Below are positions 17,439-26,587 of a DNA stretch of 64,000 nucleotides, in pieces. Under the pieces are notes generated by a model that ran no database searches, was not told the origin of the DNA, and saw nothing but the letters and a program-made list of their open reading frames with translations. How positions within the stretch are numbered: position 1 is the stretch's first letter; every line of letters begins with the position of its first letter. A program made the translations under genes and the position numbers. The DNA lies in assembly GCA_003225175.1 (NCBI GenBank), contig QIBA01000032.1, forward strand, positions 62,001-126,000, given 5' to 3'. The stretch is from Acidobacteriota bacterium (lineage in GTDB: Bacteria > Acidobacteriota > Terriglobia > Terriglobales > Acidobacteriaceae).

Positions 17439-18716
17439 CTAGAGCGAGTTCAGGAACGTGATTAGTTGGTTCTTCTGAGTTGTGGTCAGGTTCCGATAAT
17501 TATTGATGACGAAGGTTGCTTCTCCCGCGTGACGAAGGATTGCCTCGTTACGCGTGAGTGATTCGCCATCGTGCATCAAGCGATCGCGCGTGCGTACGCC
17601 CCAAAGCGGAGCTGTGCGCATCTTGTTGGCGGTATCGGCAGGTCCGTTCTGGACGATTCCATCCCCCGTCCCTACGTTATGCAGCAGGAAGTCGCTGTAG
17701 GGATGGATCACCTTGTTTCCCAAAGCGGCAGGCACTACGAACGCGCCGCCGTTGATTGCGGTTCCCGCAGGAGCGGTAGTGATTGACGTGAGGTGGCAGA
17801 TGTTGCAGCCGATAGCGCTGAACAACTGCTGTCCAGCTTGCGCGTCGCCGGTCGCAAGCAATACTGAGTCCACAGGCGGCGCTTTGGTGCCGCGCATGAA
17901 GATCGCAAAGCGATCGATATCGTTGTCAAGATCCTCCGGATCACCAGTGAGCTTGCAGACCGAGGTGGTGTCAGTAGGATTCAAGCGGTTTGTGATGCCT
18001 TGTTCGTTCAGATAGGCATCGCTTGAGAATGACAGCAGACTTGCATGCTGGTTCTTCCATCCGAAGCGGCCGCCACGAATCTTTCCGGGAGCCTCGAGTA
18101 CCGCGACCTGGATGAACTCCCCGGCGATTCGTCCGCCACTTTGCGATGGCTGGTTGTTCGCAATCGCGAACAGCGTGTTGCTATCGATGGCTTCCACGAA
18201 ACCATCGCCTAGAGTGTTCAGTGAAGTCCGGAAGGTTCGGATATTCTCCGACCCCGGAGTGCGTTCCTGCGCTTCCGCGCAGATCGCACGGTCATTTACC
18301 AACGACCGATTCGGAACCGTGTTCTGTCCATCGTTGATGCTGATCGTCGGGCTTATAAAGTTTCCGGATGCATCATTGTGGCCAACGCGCAGTTCGGTCA
18401 CCTGGCTGATTCCGCCAGTCACCGGATTCTGATGGCAACTCACGCAGGATTGCGCGTTGTAGAGTGGGCCAAGGCCCGTGTCCACTCCGTCTTGTTCTTC
18501 AAACGTTGCTTGGACGTCTGCGAAGATACTGCCTACGCTTTCGGGAAAGCCGTTGCTGAAGCTTTGCGATCCTTGATTCTCGTTAAGCGTTGGCGTGCTG
18601 AAGCCGGTGGGTGCTTGCGAGGCTCCCTGGCTCAGCACGAATGTCATCGTGCCAGTCACACATAGCAGGGCCAGTACGGCGATGATCCGCAGATGGCTTC
18701 TGAGGGGATATTTCAC
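17439..18716 (-). CDS. Diheme oxidoreductase, putative peroxidase (DUF1111 family)
   Basis: 425 residues with signal peptide. Two c-type heme motifs are visible, CVSCH (in LYNAQSCVSCHQNPVTGG) and CNICH (in FSAIGCNICHLTS). The C-terminus has APLWGVRTRDRLMHDGES, typical of the di-heme oxidoreductase family related to cytochrome c peroxidase (MauG/CcpA-like). It would act in the periplasm, perhaps as a peroxidase. The GTG at 18716 is chosen because AAGGAG lies 7 bases upstream; the longer frame to 18746 crosses that site. Confidence 0.85.
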   Translation of the reverse strand: MKYPLRSHLRIIAVLALLCVTGTMTFVLSQGASQAPTGFSTPTLNENQGSQSFSNGFPESVGSIFADVQATFEEQDGVDTGLGPLYNAQSCVSCHQNPVTGGISQVTELRVGHNDASGNFISPTISINDGQNTVPNRSLVNDRAICAEAQERTPGSENIRTFRTSLNTLGDGFVEAIDSNTLFAIANNQPSQSGGRIAGEFIQVAVLEAPGKIRGGRFGWKNQHASLLSFSSDAYLNEQGITNRLNPTDTTSVCKLTGDPEDLDNDIDRFAIFMRGTKAPPVDSVLLATGDAQAGQQLFSAIGCNICHLTSITTAPAGTAINGGAFVVPAALGNKVIHPYSDFLLHNVGTGDGIVQNGPADTANKMRTAPLWGVRTRDRLMHDGESLTRNEAILRHAGEATFVINNYRNLTTTQKNQLITFLNSL

Positions 18717-19018
18717 GAGTGAGCTCCTTCCAAGTGGGTTAGGCAAAGCGGTGCGCGAGCTCCTTGGCCAATAGGAACTTCAGAGATTCAAGAACGAATG
18801 GCGTTTACTGACGCATGCGAAAAAGGAAGCACGCGGAAGGCTTTTTTGAAGGTGCGATTGCTGCCTGCACACCTCAGAATTAATTACAGCAATCTTTCGG
18901 GGGCCGAGTAACGATATTTCGTGTTACCGATGAAGTGGAGGCGGCCAATATAGGAGTGAGGATTGGGAAATGGCAAGTAAAACTTTGATGGCTTATTACT
19001 AAATAGTTACGATCCTTC

Positions 19019-19142
19019 TTATCCCATTGTGAACCTATTAATAACCATTAATTCCAGCTAATTGCTGCATAATCATGGATCTCCAAAACGCTGTTGCCAC
19101 AGTGTTTATCCTATAGTTACTCGTAATATTTTCTGTGGATAA
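19019..19142. other. AT-rich gap with DnaA-box-like sites
   Basis: The ~640-base gap 18717-19355 has no gene I can support and its middle is markedly AT-rich. It contains a perfect DnaA consensus box on the minus strand (TTATCCACA, read at 19134-19142) plus two partial matches on the plus strand, TTATCCCAT (19019-19027) and TTATCCTAT (19106-19114). No dnaA, dnaN, gyrB or rnpA is nearby, so it is only a possible DnaA-binding locus. Confidence 0.3.
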
Positions 19143-19355
19143 GTAGCAATTAATTTACGTATTTCTGGCGGGACTGAGCGGAGAGAACACGAGAATAGGC
19201 AGTACCCGGTCTTCTGGTGCAATTCAAGTGTTACTCAATTTGCAGAGAAGGCAGGGAAGAGCTGCGTGAGCTGCCGTTCGTTTGGCGCCTGCGCGAGGTC
19301 GGTCGCACCCGGCGGCTATTGGCGCCGATATCGTTATCGCAGTTACATATAAACG

Positions 19356-19937
19356 TCATACACTCGCGGAATTCCAGCGGCGGATCACCTTGTACTCATG
19401 TTCACATCCGAGAACGCTGATCGTGGCCGTATTTAGTGCGAAGAATTTTCCATCGACAGGCGGAAGATCAAGCCAAACAGCCGTCAAGATGCGCAGCACG
19501 TGACCGTGGGCGAAGAGGGCCACGTCACCGTTCACTTGCACGCAGCGATCGATGACACGCTTCACGCGCATTCCGACCTGATCCGCGGACTCACCTCTCA
19601 CTACACCGTCGCGCCACAGCGACCAGTTGGGACGATCCTTGCGGATGTCTGCAGTACTGCGGCCTTCATATTCGCCGTAATCCCATTCTTTGAGATCATC
19701 AGTAATCTCGGCCTGGCCCGCGTAGCCAGCCAGGCGACATGTTTCCAGCGCGCGTTGCATCGGACTGACGAGCACGAGCGCGAATTTGCGTCCATGTAGT
19801 TTTGTTTTGAGTTCCTCTGCCTGTTTGATTCCGCTTGGAAGCAAAGGCAGGTCAGTACGCGAGGTGTGCGCTCCTGAGGCCGACCATTCGGTTTCGCCGT
19901 GGCGCATTAACCAGATTTCCTGTTTGGATTCGCTCAT
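19356..19937 (-). CDS. Histidine phosphatase superfamily protein (phosphoglycerate mutase-like)
   Basis: 193 residues, cytosolic. The catalytic motif LMRHGETEWS near the N-terminus carries the phosphate-accepting histidine, and the second conserved histidine is in ALFAHGHVLR near residue 150. Length and the segment LKEWDYGEYEGRST match small phosphatases of the GpmB/CobC type rather than glycolytic mutases. The substrate cannot be assigned. It is a solitary gene downstream of the AT-rich gap. Confidence 0.85.
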   Translation of the reverse strand: MSESKQEIWLMRHGETEWSASGAHTSRTDLPLLPSGIKQAEELKTKLHGRKFALVLVSPMQRALETCRLAGYAGQAEITDDLKEWDYGEYEGRSTADIRKDRPNWSLWRDGVVRGESADQVGMRVKRVIDRCVQVNGDVALFAHGHVLRILTAVWLDLPPVDGKFFALNTATISVLGCEHEYKVIRRWNSASV

Positions 19938-20075
19938 CGCAGCTTTCTTGGAGATGGAATTGGGAGACTGCGACTACGTTACAGAGTTACAGAATACATC
20001 GTGAAATCAGACGAGCGATTCAAAGAGTTAGAACTCTGCCGAACATCTGGCCTGAGCCGTAGGTACAGACAAAGC

Positions 20076-21401
20076 CTATCCCGCTGCTTGTTTTTTCTGC
20101 TCCGAGTCTTCAGCCTCATGATGATAGTGCCATCCCGGCAGTTGGTCGCTACCTGTGATGAGCCGTGCGCCTGACTGCCAGCTCAGATATTGCCAGCCCC
20201 AGTTCAGCAGAACAGAGAAGCGGTTGCGATAGCCGATTAAATAAATGAGGTGGATGAACAGCCATGCCGACCATGCAAGCACGCCAGAGAGATGGATTTT
20301 CCCGATTTGGGCGATTCCCTTAGTACGGCCAATCGTCGCCATGCTGCCTTTGTCCCAATAGCTGAACGGTTGGCTCGGCTTGCCCTCAACGCGGCGTCGG
20401 ATTTCTTTCGCAACATACTGGCCCATCTGGATGGCCAGCGGAGCGACTCCTGGCATAGGCGAGCCATTTTGTTCAAAATGCGCGAGGTCGCCGATGACAA
20501 AGACCTCCGGGTATCCTTCGATGTTCAACCGGTCGTTCACCATGACTCTGCCGCTCCGATCGGTTTCAGCGCCAAGCGCTTGACCCAAGGGTGAGGCCTT
20601 TACTCCTGCGGCCCAGAGGACTACGGCAGCCTCGATTTTTTCGTTTCCAACCCAAACGAGCCCTGGTTCAATGTTCGTTACCTTCGTGTTGGTTCGAACT
20701 TCCACGCCCAATTGTTCAAGCTGTCTTTGCGCGCTGGTCGAAAGGTCTTCCGCATAAGCTGGCAGGACGCGTGGTCCACCTTCGAGTAGGACGATTCGCG
20801 CGCGACGTGGATCCGTGGCGTTGAAGTCCTGGCTGAGCACATGTCTTGAGATTTCCGCGATAGCCCCTGCCAGTTCAACTCCCGTAGGACCGGCGCCCAC
20901 GATAACAAAATTCAGCGGGCAGTGCTGCCTGTTTAGCAGGGTTTCGCGCTCTGTGAGCTCGAAGGCCAGCAAAACGCGGCGGCGGATCTCGGTTGCATCT
21001 TCAAGCGTCTTCAAGCCCGGCGCAAGCTGAGCCCAATCATCTCGCCCGAAATAGGAATGCGTAGCGCCAGCGGCGATGACAACGTAGTCATAGGGAACAC
21101 GATCGCCTTCCTCGAGAAGGATGCGGCGATGCTCGAGGTCAAAGCCGACGACATTGCCGATCAGCACTTCCACATTCTTCTTTCCGCGCATTACGCTGCG
21201 GATAGGTGCAGCGATGTCTGCGGGCGACAGCGCAGCCAATGCTACTTGATATAGCAGCGGCTGAAATGTGTGGTGGTTCTTGCGGTCGAGAAGCGTAACC
21301 TCCACATCCGCTCTGGCCAGTCCCAGCGCACCCTGGAGCCCGCCGAAACCGCCGCCGATGACCACCACATGAGGACGCGCGTGTTTGCTGTTGCTTTCCA
21401 T
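20076..21401 (-). CDS. ndh: Type II NADH dehydrogenase (NAD(P)/FAD-dependent oxidoreductase)
   Basis: 441 residues from ATG 21401; a longer frame would need a TTG. The FAD motif VVVIGGGFGGLQ is at the N-terminus, followed by HHTFQPLLYQVA and an NADH-binding motif VIVGAGPTGVELAG near residue 165, then VFVIGDLAHFE. The C-terminal ~60 residues contain a hydrophobic stretch (WSAWLFIHLIYLIGYRNR) that anchors NDH-2 enzymes to the membrane. It oxidises NADH and reduces quinone without pumping protons. Confidence 0.9.
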   Translation of the reverse strand: MESNSKHARPHVVVIGGGFGGLQGALGLARADVEVTLLDRKNHHTFQPLLYQVALAALSPADIAAPIRSVMRGKKNVEVLIGNVVGFDLEHRRILLEEGDRVPYDYVVIAAGATHSYFGRDDWAQLAPGLKTLEDATEIRRRVLLAFELTERETLLNRQHCPLNFVIVGAGPTGVELAGAIAEISRHVLSQDFNATDPRRARIVLLEGGPRVLPAYAEDLSTSAQRQLEQLGVEVRTNTKVTNIEPGLVWVGNEKIEAAVVLWAAGVKASPLGQALGAETDRSGRVMVNDRLNIEGYPEVFVIGDLAHFEQNGSPMPGVAPLAIQMGQYVAKEIRRRVEGKPSQPFSYWDKGSMATIGRTKGIAQIGKIHLSGVLAWSAWLFIHLIYLIGYRNRFSVLLNWGWQYLSWQSGARLITGSDQLPGWHYHHEAEDSEQKKQAAG

Positions 21402-21588
21402 GATGCCTATTTGATGTTCCAAGTCAGCGGACGTGACCAAAAGTAACTACTAAGTAGCGAGCCTCATTGTGTATGCAATAGGAGCATGCTACCTTTCGCC
21501 AAAGCTCACAACTGCGAAACTCCGCAGTACTGCCCCAGCAGCGCCGGCGAGAGAAAAATTCCAGCGTTTTCAAGGGCAAGGATAGACG

Positions 21589-22710
21589 ATGAATATCGAT
21601 GATCTGCTTCGTATAGCAATGGATCGCAAAGCTTCCGACTTGCATCTAAAAGTCGGAAACTTTCCCCACATTCGTGTTGACGGCGAACTGGTCGCACTTT
21701 CCGACCAGCCACGTATCTCTGCCGAAGACATGCTGAACATGGCCTTCAGCATGATGTCGAACCGGCAGAAACAGAAGTTCAAAGAAACCGCCGAACTCGA
21801 TATGGCGTACGGAGTCGCCGGTCTGGGACGTTTCCGTGTGAACGTGTTCCAGCAGCGCGGCAATGTGGGGCTAGTACTGCGCGTGATTCCGACAAAGATC
21901 CGCGTGCTTGACGAGCTATATCTGCCGAAGATCATCGAGAAGATTTGCGACGAAGCCCGTGGACTCGTGCTCGTTACCGGAGTCACAGGTTCCGGCAAGT
22001 CAACGACACTGGCCGCGATGATCGACCGCGTGAACTCCCTGCGGCCCGAGCACATCATCACCATCGAAGACCCCATTGAATTCCTGCATCGCGACAAACG
22101 CGGATTCGTAAATCAGCGCGAAGTGGAAGTGGATACACCATCATTTGCGTCGGCGCTTCGCGCCAGCTTGCGTCAGGACCCCGACGTGATCCTGGTCGGC
22201 GAAATGCGCGATTTGGAAACAATCTCAACCGCACTTCATGCAGCCGAAACCGGCCACATGGTTTTCTCGACTTTGCACACGTTGGACGCTGTGGAAACCA
22301 TTAACCGCATCATCTCCGTCTTCCCACCACCAGAACAAAAGCAAGTGCGCATGCAGCTGTCGGCGACCATTAAGGCCGTAATCAGCCAACGGCTCGTCCG
22401 CAAGGCCGATGGCAATGGCCGAGTTCCCGCAGTCGAGGTGCTGCTCTCGACGGCGTTCATCCGTGAGTGCATCACCATTCCCGAAAAGACGCGCATGATC
22501 CGCGAAGCCCTTGCGGCCGGCACTTCACAATACGGCATGCAGACCTTCGATCAGTCACTCTACGACCTGTATCAGCAGGGGCTTGTCACCTACGAGGTTG
22601 CGCTCGAAAACGCGACCAACCCAGACGATTTCAAGCTGAAGGTGCAGGGAATCGGCTCAACGGCCGACGCTGCACGCGAACAGATGGAAGCCGCGGGATT
22701 TGGACGTTGA
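21589..22710 (+). CDS. pilT: Type IV pilus retraction ATPase PilT
   Basis: 373 residues, the normal length. Walker A GVTGSGKST is at ~131-139, the Asp box has ITIEDPIEFLH, Walker B has DVILVGEMRDLET, and the His box has GHMVFSTLHT. The C-terminus carries an AIRE-like helix region. The start MNIDDLLRIAMDRKASDLHLK matches the PilT N-terminal domain. It powers pilus retraction. No other pilus genes are present in the window. Confidence 0.96.
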   Translation: MNIDDLLRIAMDRKASDLHLKVGNFPHIRVDGELVALSDQPRISAEDMLNMAFSMMSNRQKQKFKETAELDMAYGVAGLGRFRVNVFQQRGNVGLVLRVIPTKIRVLDELYLPKIIEKICDEARGLVLVTGVTGSGKSTTLAAMIDRVNSLRPEHIITIEDPIEFLHRDKRGFVNQREVEVDTPSFASALRASLRQDPDVILVGEMRDLETISTALHAAETGHMVFSTLHTLDAVETINRIISVFPPPEQKQVRMQLSATIKAVISQRLVRKADGNGRVPAVEVLLSTAFIRECITIPEKTRMIREALAAGTSQYGMQTFDQSLYDLYQQGLVTYEVALENATNPDDFKLKVQGIGSTADAAREQMEAAGFGR

Positions 22711-22777
22711 GTGTCGCCGAGGTTCTCGCAGATCGGTGATCGGGTGAAGCGAAACCCACGCTGATCGCAACTACACA

Positions 22778-22880
22778 TTGTTATTCCGAAGCGCCTGGTA
22801 TTGGGCGCGAGGAATCTGCTTTCCTTCCCAGCATTGCCCAGGACAGCAGATCCCCTCACTTCGTTTCGGGATCACAGTAT
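22778..22880. repeat. Intergenic palindromic repeat (TTATTCCGA...GGAATCT type)
   Basis: TTGTTATTCCGAAGCGCC at 22778 faces GGGCGCGAGGAATCT up to about 22818, forming an inverted repeat. A second half with AGATCCCCTCACTTCGTTTC and GGGATCA follows to 22880. The first half resembles 50855-50897. The gap 22711-22963 holds no gene I can support. Confidence 0.55.
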
Positions 22881-22963
22881 GGAAGGCGATCTATTCCGCC
22901 CACTCAAGGTTGCTGGTCTTGCTTCACCCGATTCTCCCCTTATCCCTGTTATTCTGCGGATAA

Positions 22964-23677
22964 ATGTCCCCAGCCATCAGAATTGCTCGTCGATTTTGTG
23001 GACCACCAGACAGCGGCAATGGCGGATATAGTGCGGGGATGCTAGCCTGCCTTTTACCCGGAACGTGTGAATGCACTCTGCGAAAGCCAATTCCACTCGA
23101 GCGCGACTTGCAGACCGAGATCTCAGATCGAAGCGCGCGATTGCTCGATGGCGCCGAGTTGATCATTGAGGCTGTGCGGACGGAGATAGATGGCGCTGAT
23201 CACAGTGCTCCGGCACTCGAACAGGCGCAGCGTGCTTCGTTGACCTCTCTGGCATTTGAGAATCATCCTTTTCCAACCTGCTTCACATGCGGTCCGGAGC
23301 GGAAGCCTGGAGATGGTCTGCGAATTTTTCCGGGGTGCCTGCCCGAGGCGGACGGCAACGATGGTGTTTTTGCTGCGGTGTGGATCCCTGACTCGTCGTT
23401 GACCAACGGCGGTGTTGTGGTTCGACCAGAGTTTGTCTGGGCGGCCATGGATTGTCCGACAGGCTTCGCTGCCGGATTTCCCTGGAAGGGAACTCTGGTA
23501 ACCGGCCGCCTTTCCGTCGAGCAAGTGGCGCCGGTATATCCTGCACGGCCGTACGTGGTCATGAGTTGGTCAACCGGCAGCGAAGGCCGAAAGCATCATG
23601 CTGGAGCTGGACTCTATGACTCCGACAGTCAGCTTTGTGCAAAAGCCCGAGCAACTTGGATAAAGATTGAGAGGTAG
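22964..23677 (+). CDS. Hotdog-fold thioesterase-like protein
   Basis: 237 residues, soluble. The N-terminal segment RRFCGPPDSGNGGYSAG and the C-terminal segments LTGRLSVEQV-like, ARPYVVMSW and CAKARATW fit a double-hotdog thioesterase-like family, in which the first helix faces a GNGGY motif. Cysteines at FPTCFTCGPE (near 107-110) resemble a small metal-binding or redox pair. Enzymatic activity and substrate are unknown. It stands alone between pilT and a palindromic repeat. Confidence 0.6.
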   Translation: MSPAIRIARRFCGPPDSGNGGYSAGMLACLLPGTCECTLRKPIPLERDLQTEISDRSARLLDGAELIIEAVRTEIDGADHSAPALEQAQRASLTSLAFENHPFPTCFTCGPERKPGDGLRIFPGCLPEADGNDGVFAAVWIPDSSLTNGGVVVRPEFVWAAMDCPTGFAAGFPWKGTLVTGRLSVEQVAPVYPARPYVVMSWSTGSEGRKHHAGAGLYDSDSQLCAKARATWIKIER

Positions 23678-23776
23678 AGACGCAGCATGCTGCATCTTCA
23701 CGACGTACTTCGGAAAGGCTAGGACTGTTCGGCCCTCGCAAGCGCACGGACGAGACGTAGCATGCTACGTCTCTAC
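23674..23776. repeat. Paired GTAGAGACG palindromes
   Basis: GTAGAGACGCAGCATGCTGC (23674-23693) overlaps the end of the upstream gene; a second, perfect palindrome centred on GTAGCATGCTAC (23752-23776) follows 60 bases later in opposite orientation. The same sequence recurs at 29285 and 50270. The ~180-base gap between genes contains nothing else recognised. Confidence 0.7.
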
Positions 23777-23855
23777 TATTGCCAAGTCCGATGTATCTAA
23801 AAACAAAGGGACCCAGATCGCGATAATGCCAATCCGGGCTCAAGAGGGAGAAAAC

Positions 23856-24563
23856 TCAGGCAATCGTTATTGGCCGCGTCAGCCTGAACGTCAGGCGACG
23901 CTCGGGGCCGAATCCAACATCCTTTTTGCCCGTGGCGTATGCGGCACCTGTTCCACCAGCCGCGCCGATGGCGCTTCCGATAAGCGCGCCGGTGCCGCCG
24001 CTAGCTATCGCCCCGATTAGTGCGCCACCACCTGCTCCGCCTCCGATCCACGCCAAGTTCCGCTTTTTATGTGCGGCCCCGGCTACCATCACGCTCGAAC
24101 TCTGCAGAAGAATCGTTTTGCCCTTGACGTCCATGGATGCGAGCGCGATCCGCAGATATCCGGGATGGGTCAGCCGTCCAGAGCGCCGAGCAGCGACCAC
24201 ACGTCCGGTGACTTGCGCGCCGGTTGGCGCGATGGTCTCTCCATCAACGACAATAGGTTGATCAAGAACCGCCTCAAATTGATCTCCGGGGCTCGAGGTC
24301 GCGCTCGAAACCGCGTTTTGCAGGCGCACGGTGATCGCTGTTCCCGAAGGGATCACTACTTCCTGCGGAACGAGCGATTTGCTTGTCGTCTTGCTGGCGT
24401 CAGCAGAATCATTCTTACCGGAAAAGGGAGCGGCCTGCGCGGTTTGTGCTTGCGTCGAAGGTTGATCGTTGGCACTACGCGCTACAGGCGTGCTCATTTG
24501 CTTGCCGCATCCAGTCACCGCAGCCAGCAATGCCACCAAAACCATCGAAGTGGGGAACTTCAT
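23856..24563 (-). CDS. Glycine-zipper lipoprotein
   Basis: 235 residues. The N-terminus ends in a lipobox (LAAVTGC), so the protein is probably a lipoprotein. A linker of ~45 residues leads to a beta domain (VVIPSGTAITVRLQNAVSS, DGETIAPTGAQVTGRVV), then a glycine-zipper segment of ~40 residues (IGGGAGGGALIGAIASGGTG and on) that could insert in a membrane. Similar proteins are common in Acidobacteriota with unknown role. It is monocistronic; GGAGAG lies upstream of its ATG. Confidence 0.75.
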   Translation of the reverse strand: MKFPTSMVLVALLAAVTGCGKQMSTPVARSANDQPSTQAQTAQAAPFSGKNDSADASKTTSKSLVPQEVVIPSGTAITVRLQNAVSSATSSPGDQFEAVLDQPIVVDGETIAPTGAQVTGRVVAARRSGRLTHPGYLRIALASMDVKGKTILLQSSSVMVAGAAHKKRNLAWIGGGAGGGALIGAIASGGTGALIGSAIGAAGGTGAAYATGKKDVGFGPERRLTFRLTRPITIA

Positions 24564-24951
24564 TAAACGTCTCTCCTGACCAATTGCCTACTTTGGTTCG
24601 CGCCTCGTGCTTGCGAGCTCTCAACTGCTTGAATGCAAGCGCGATACCATGTAGCCTTGTTGAAAACAAGGCACTTAATGGCGTTAACGATGTAATTTTT
24701 TCTTAGATTCAGCAACTCAAGTCCCTCATCGCGGCTCTTGTCACGCTGAAATTTCTATTGCCGGAGCAACGAATCGCAAGTTGAACTGAGTTTTTCGGCA
24801 ACACTTGTCAGATTGAAGCTCGACGATTTGAAATTGAGCCGAACAAGGAGACCGTATTCACCAGTTCCTGTCGCCAGATGTCGCTCTAGCTCCGCTTGAA
24901 AAGTGGAGCGCTTGGGAGTACGCTTCGGGCTACATTTCCCGGGGGGGCACT
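24564..24951. other. Intergenic region between divergent genes, no gene seen
   Basis: This 390-base stretch separates the divergent glycine-zipper and STAS genes and should hold both promoters. A short hairpin CCTTGTT-GAAA-AACAAGG is at 24654-24671 and a second inverted pair CTCCGCTT/AAGTGGAG is near 24891-24908. I see no clear -35/-10 pair and no coding frame. Confidence 0.4.
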
Positions 24952-25341
24952 ATGGCGTTAAAAATCACGTCTCGCACGGTAGACGGTGTGAAGGTTATCG
25001 ACTGCGTTGGGCGCATTGTCTTCGGCGACGAAGCAAGTCAATTGCGAGAGACGGTTAAGCGGGAACTGGCGGAAAACAATCGTCTTGTTCTGAATCTTGG
25101 CGAAGTTAGTTACATCGATAGCGGCGGCATCGGTACCCTGGTGAGCCTGTTCACCACGGCACGCAACGCCGGAGGCGATATTAAACTGGTCAATCTCACA
25201 AAGCGTGTTGGAGACTTACTCCAGATCACCAAGCTGATTACAGTCTTCGAAAGCTACGATGATGAGCGCAAGGCTGTCAACGCGTTCCACTCAGCTCCGC
25301 ACACGAACGTAGCAACGATGTCGCGCAGAGAAAGTGCCTAA
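24952..25341 (+). CDS. STAS-domain anti-sigma factor antagonist
   Basis: 129 residues, one STAS domain over nearly the full length. The phosphorylatable serine lies in VSYIDSGGIGTLVSLF, near residue 59, as in SpoIIAA/RsbV. Such proteins bind an anti-sigma kinase when unphosphorylated and release the sigma factor. No anti-sigma kinase or phosphatase gene is adjacent, so the partner is elsewhere. The ATG follows a G-rich stretch (GGGGGGGCACT). A class A hydrolase gene begins 39 bases downstream. Confidence 0.88.
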   Translation: MALKITSRTVDGVKVIDCVGRIVFGDEASQLRETVKRELAENNRLVLNLGEVSYIDSGGIGTLVSLFTTARNAGGDIKLVNLTKRVGDLLQITKLITVFESYDDERKAVNAFHSAPHTNVATMSRRESA

Positions 25342-25380
25342 GGACGACTCGTTGGTCAGATCGCAGGACTCGTTGATCCG

Positions 25381-26352
25381 TTGAATACCTCCGCGCGGAG
25401 ATTAAAGGAGATAATCTGCGTCTTTTTGCTGGGCTGCTCGTGCGCCTGGGCGCAGATGTCTGCTTTAAATTGCTGCCCGCAAATTTCCAGTAAAGAAAAA
25501 CAACAGGCGCTCTGGACCAAATTGCAAGAAAAGATCGCCGCCGTGGATCGCAATCTGGACGGCGTTATGGGCGTCGCTGTTCGCGATCTGACCAACAGTG
25601 AGACATATCTACTGCACGGCGACGATGTCTTCCCACAAGCCAGTTCCATCAAGATTGCCGTGTTGGCCGAACTCTACGACCAGGAACAGCGCGGACGTCG
25701 CGGTGAAAGCGGCGTAGCCCGACTCGCTGATCTTTACACGGTTCGCAGCGAGGACCTTGTTCCTGATAGTTTCATTATGGGAGGGCTTACTCCCGGCGTA
25801 AGCCGCATTACAAATCGCGACTTAGCGACGATGATGGTTGCTGTCAGCGACAATTCGGCTACCAATGTTCTGATCGACCACTTGGGAATGCCGAACGTCG
25901 AGCGCATGCTTGCCTCGATTGGCTTAAAGAACACTCACTTACAACGCAAGATGATGGACATTGCAGCGGCACGCCAAGGCCGGGAAAACGTCTCCACGCC
26001 GCGCGAAATGATGACGCTGTTCGATGCTATTTATCGCAATAAGCTGTTCGATAAGGAACTTACTGCCGACTTTTTCAAAGTTCTCTCCACGCCGAAGGAC
26101 AGCAGTATTCCAAAACTACTTCCAGCCGATCTGAACATCGCCAATAAACCAGGCGAGCTCGAAGCCGTACGCAACGATTCCGGCATCATCTTCGTGCCCA
26201 ATCGCCCATTCATTCTCTGCGTTATGACCACTTATCTGCACGATGAACGCGTCGGCCAACGTTCGATCAGCGAAATCGCGCTCGCCGCCTACGAATATTT
26301 CGATCGATTAGGCCGCTCGTCGGAGTACGGACGCGCCGTTCCTGCGAAGTAA
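25381..26352 (+). CDS. Class A beta-lactamase-fold serine hydrolase
   Basis: 323 residues with signal peptide, starting at TTG 25381 because no ATG/GTG precedes the signal. Motifs: SxxK as QASSIKIA (~residue 84), SDN as AVSDNSATN (~residue 158), and KPG where class A enzymes have KTG. In the omega-loop region the sequence runs GRENVSTPREM, so the usual ExxLN with the deacylating glutamate appears missing or shortened. It may be a weak lactamase, a PBP-like peptidase or another penicillin-binding hydrolase in the periplasm. Confidence 0.78.
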   Translation: MNTSARRLKEIICVFLLGCSCAWAQMSALNCCPQISSKEKQQALWTKLQEKIAAVDRNLDGVMGVAVRDLTNSETYLLHGDDVFPQASSIKIAVLAELYDQEQRGRRGESGVARLADLYTVRSEDLVPDSFIMGGLTPGVSRITNRDLATMMVAVSDNSATNVLIDHLGMPNVERMLASIGLKNTHLQRKMMDIAAARQGRENVSTPREMMTLFDAIYRNKLFDKELTADFFKVLSTPKDSSIPKLLPADLNIANKPGELEAVRNDSGIIFVPNRPFILCVMTTYLHDERVGQRSISEIALAAYEYFDRLGRSSEYGRAVPAK

Positions 26353-26587
26353 TCGATAATCCTTCTGCATGCGAAACAGCTGGATTTCTGCCCAGGGAGC
26401 ACGGATTCATGCGTGCCGGAAAGAACAACATTGGCTGGCATCGTTCAGCGGTTTAAGCCGCGATTGAAGCCGCAGACTGAGAAGCAAGAAGAGTTTTCCC
26501 TTTCCGGTACGGATGGAATCCGCGCCTCCTCCCGAAGACAAGCGTGATACATTCAATTTTTGAATCAACAATCGAGGAAATCCGCGA

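Noticed and set aside
19019-19142. Chromosomal replication origin
   Set aside because: Only one perfect DnaA box and no dnaA, dnaN, gyrB or rnpA nearby; kept only as a weak note.
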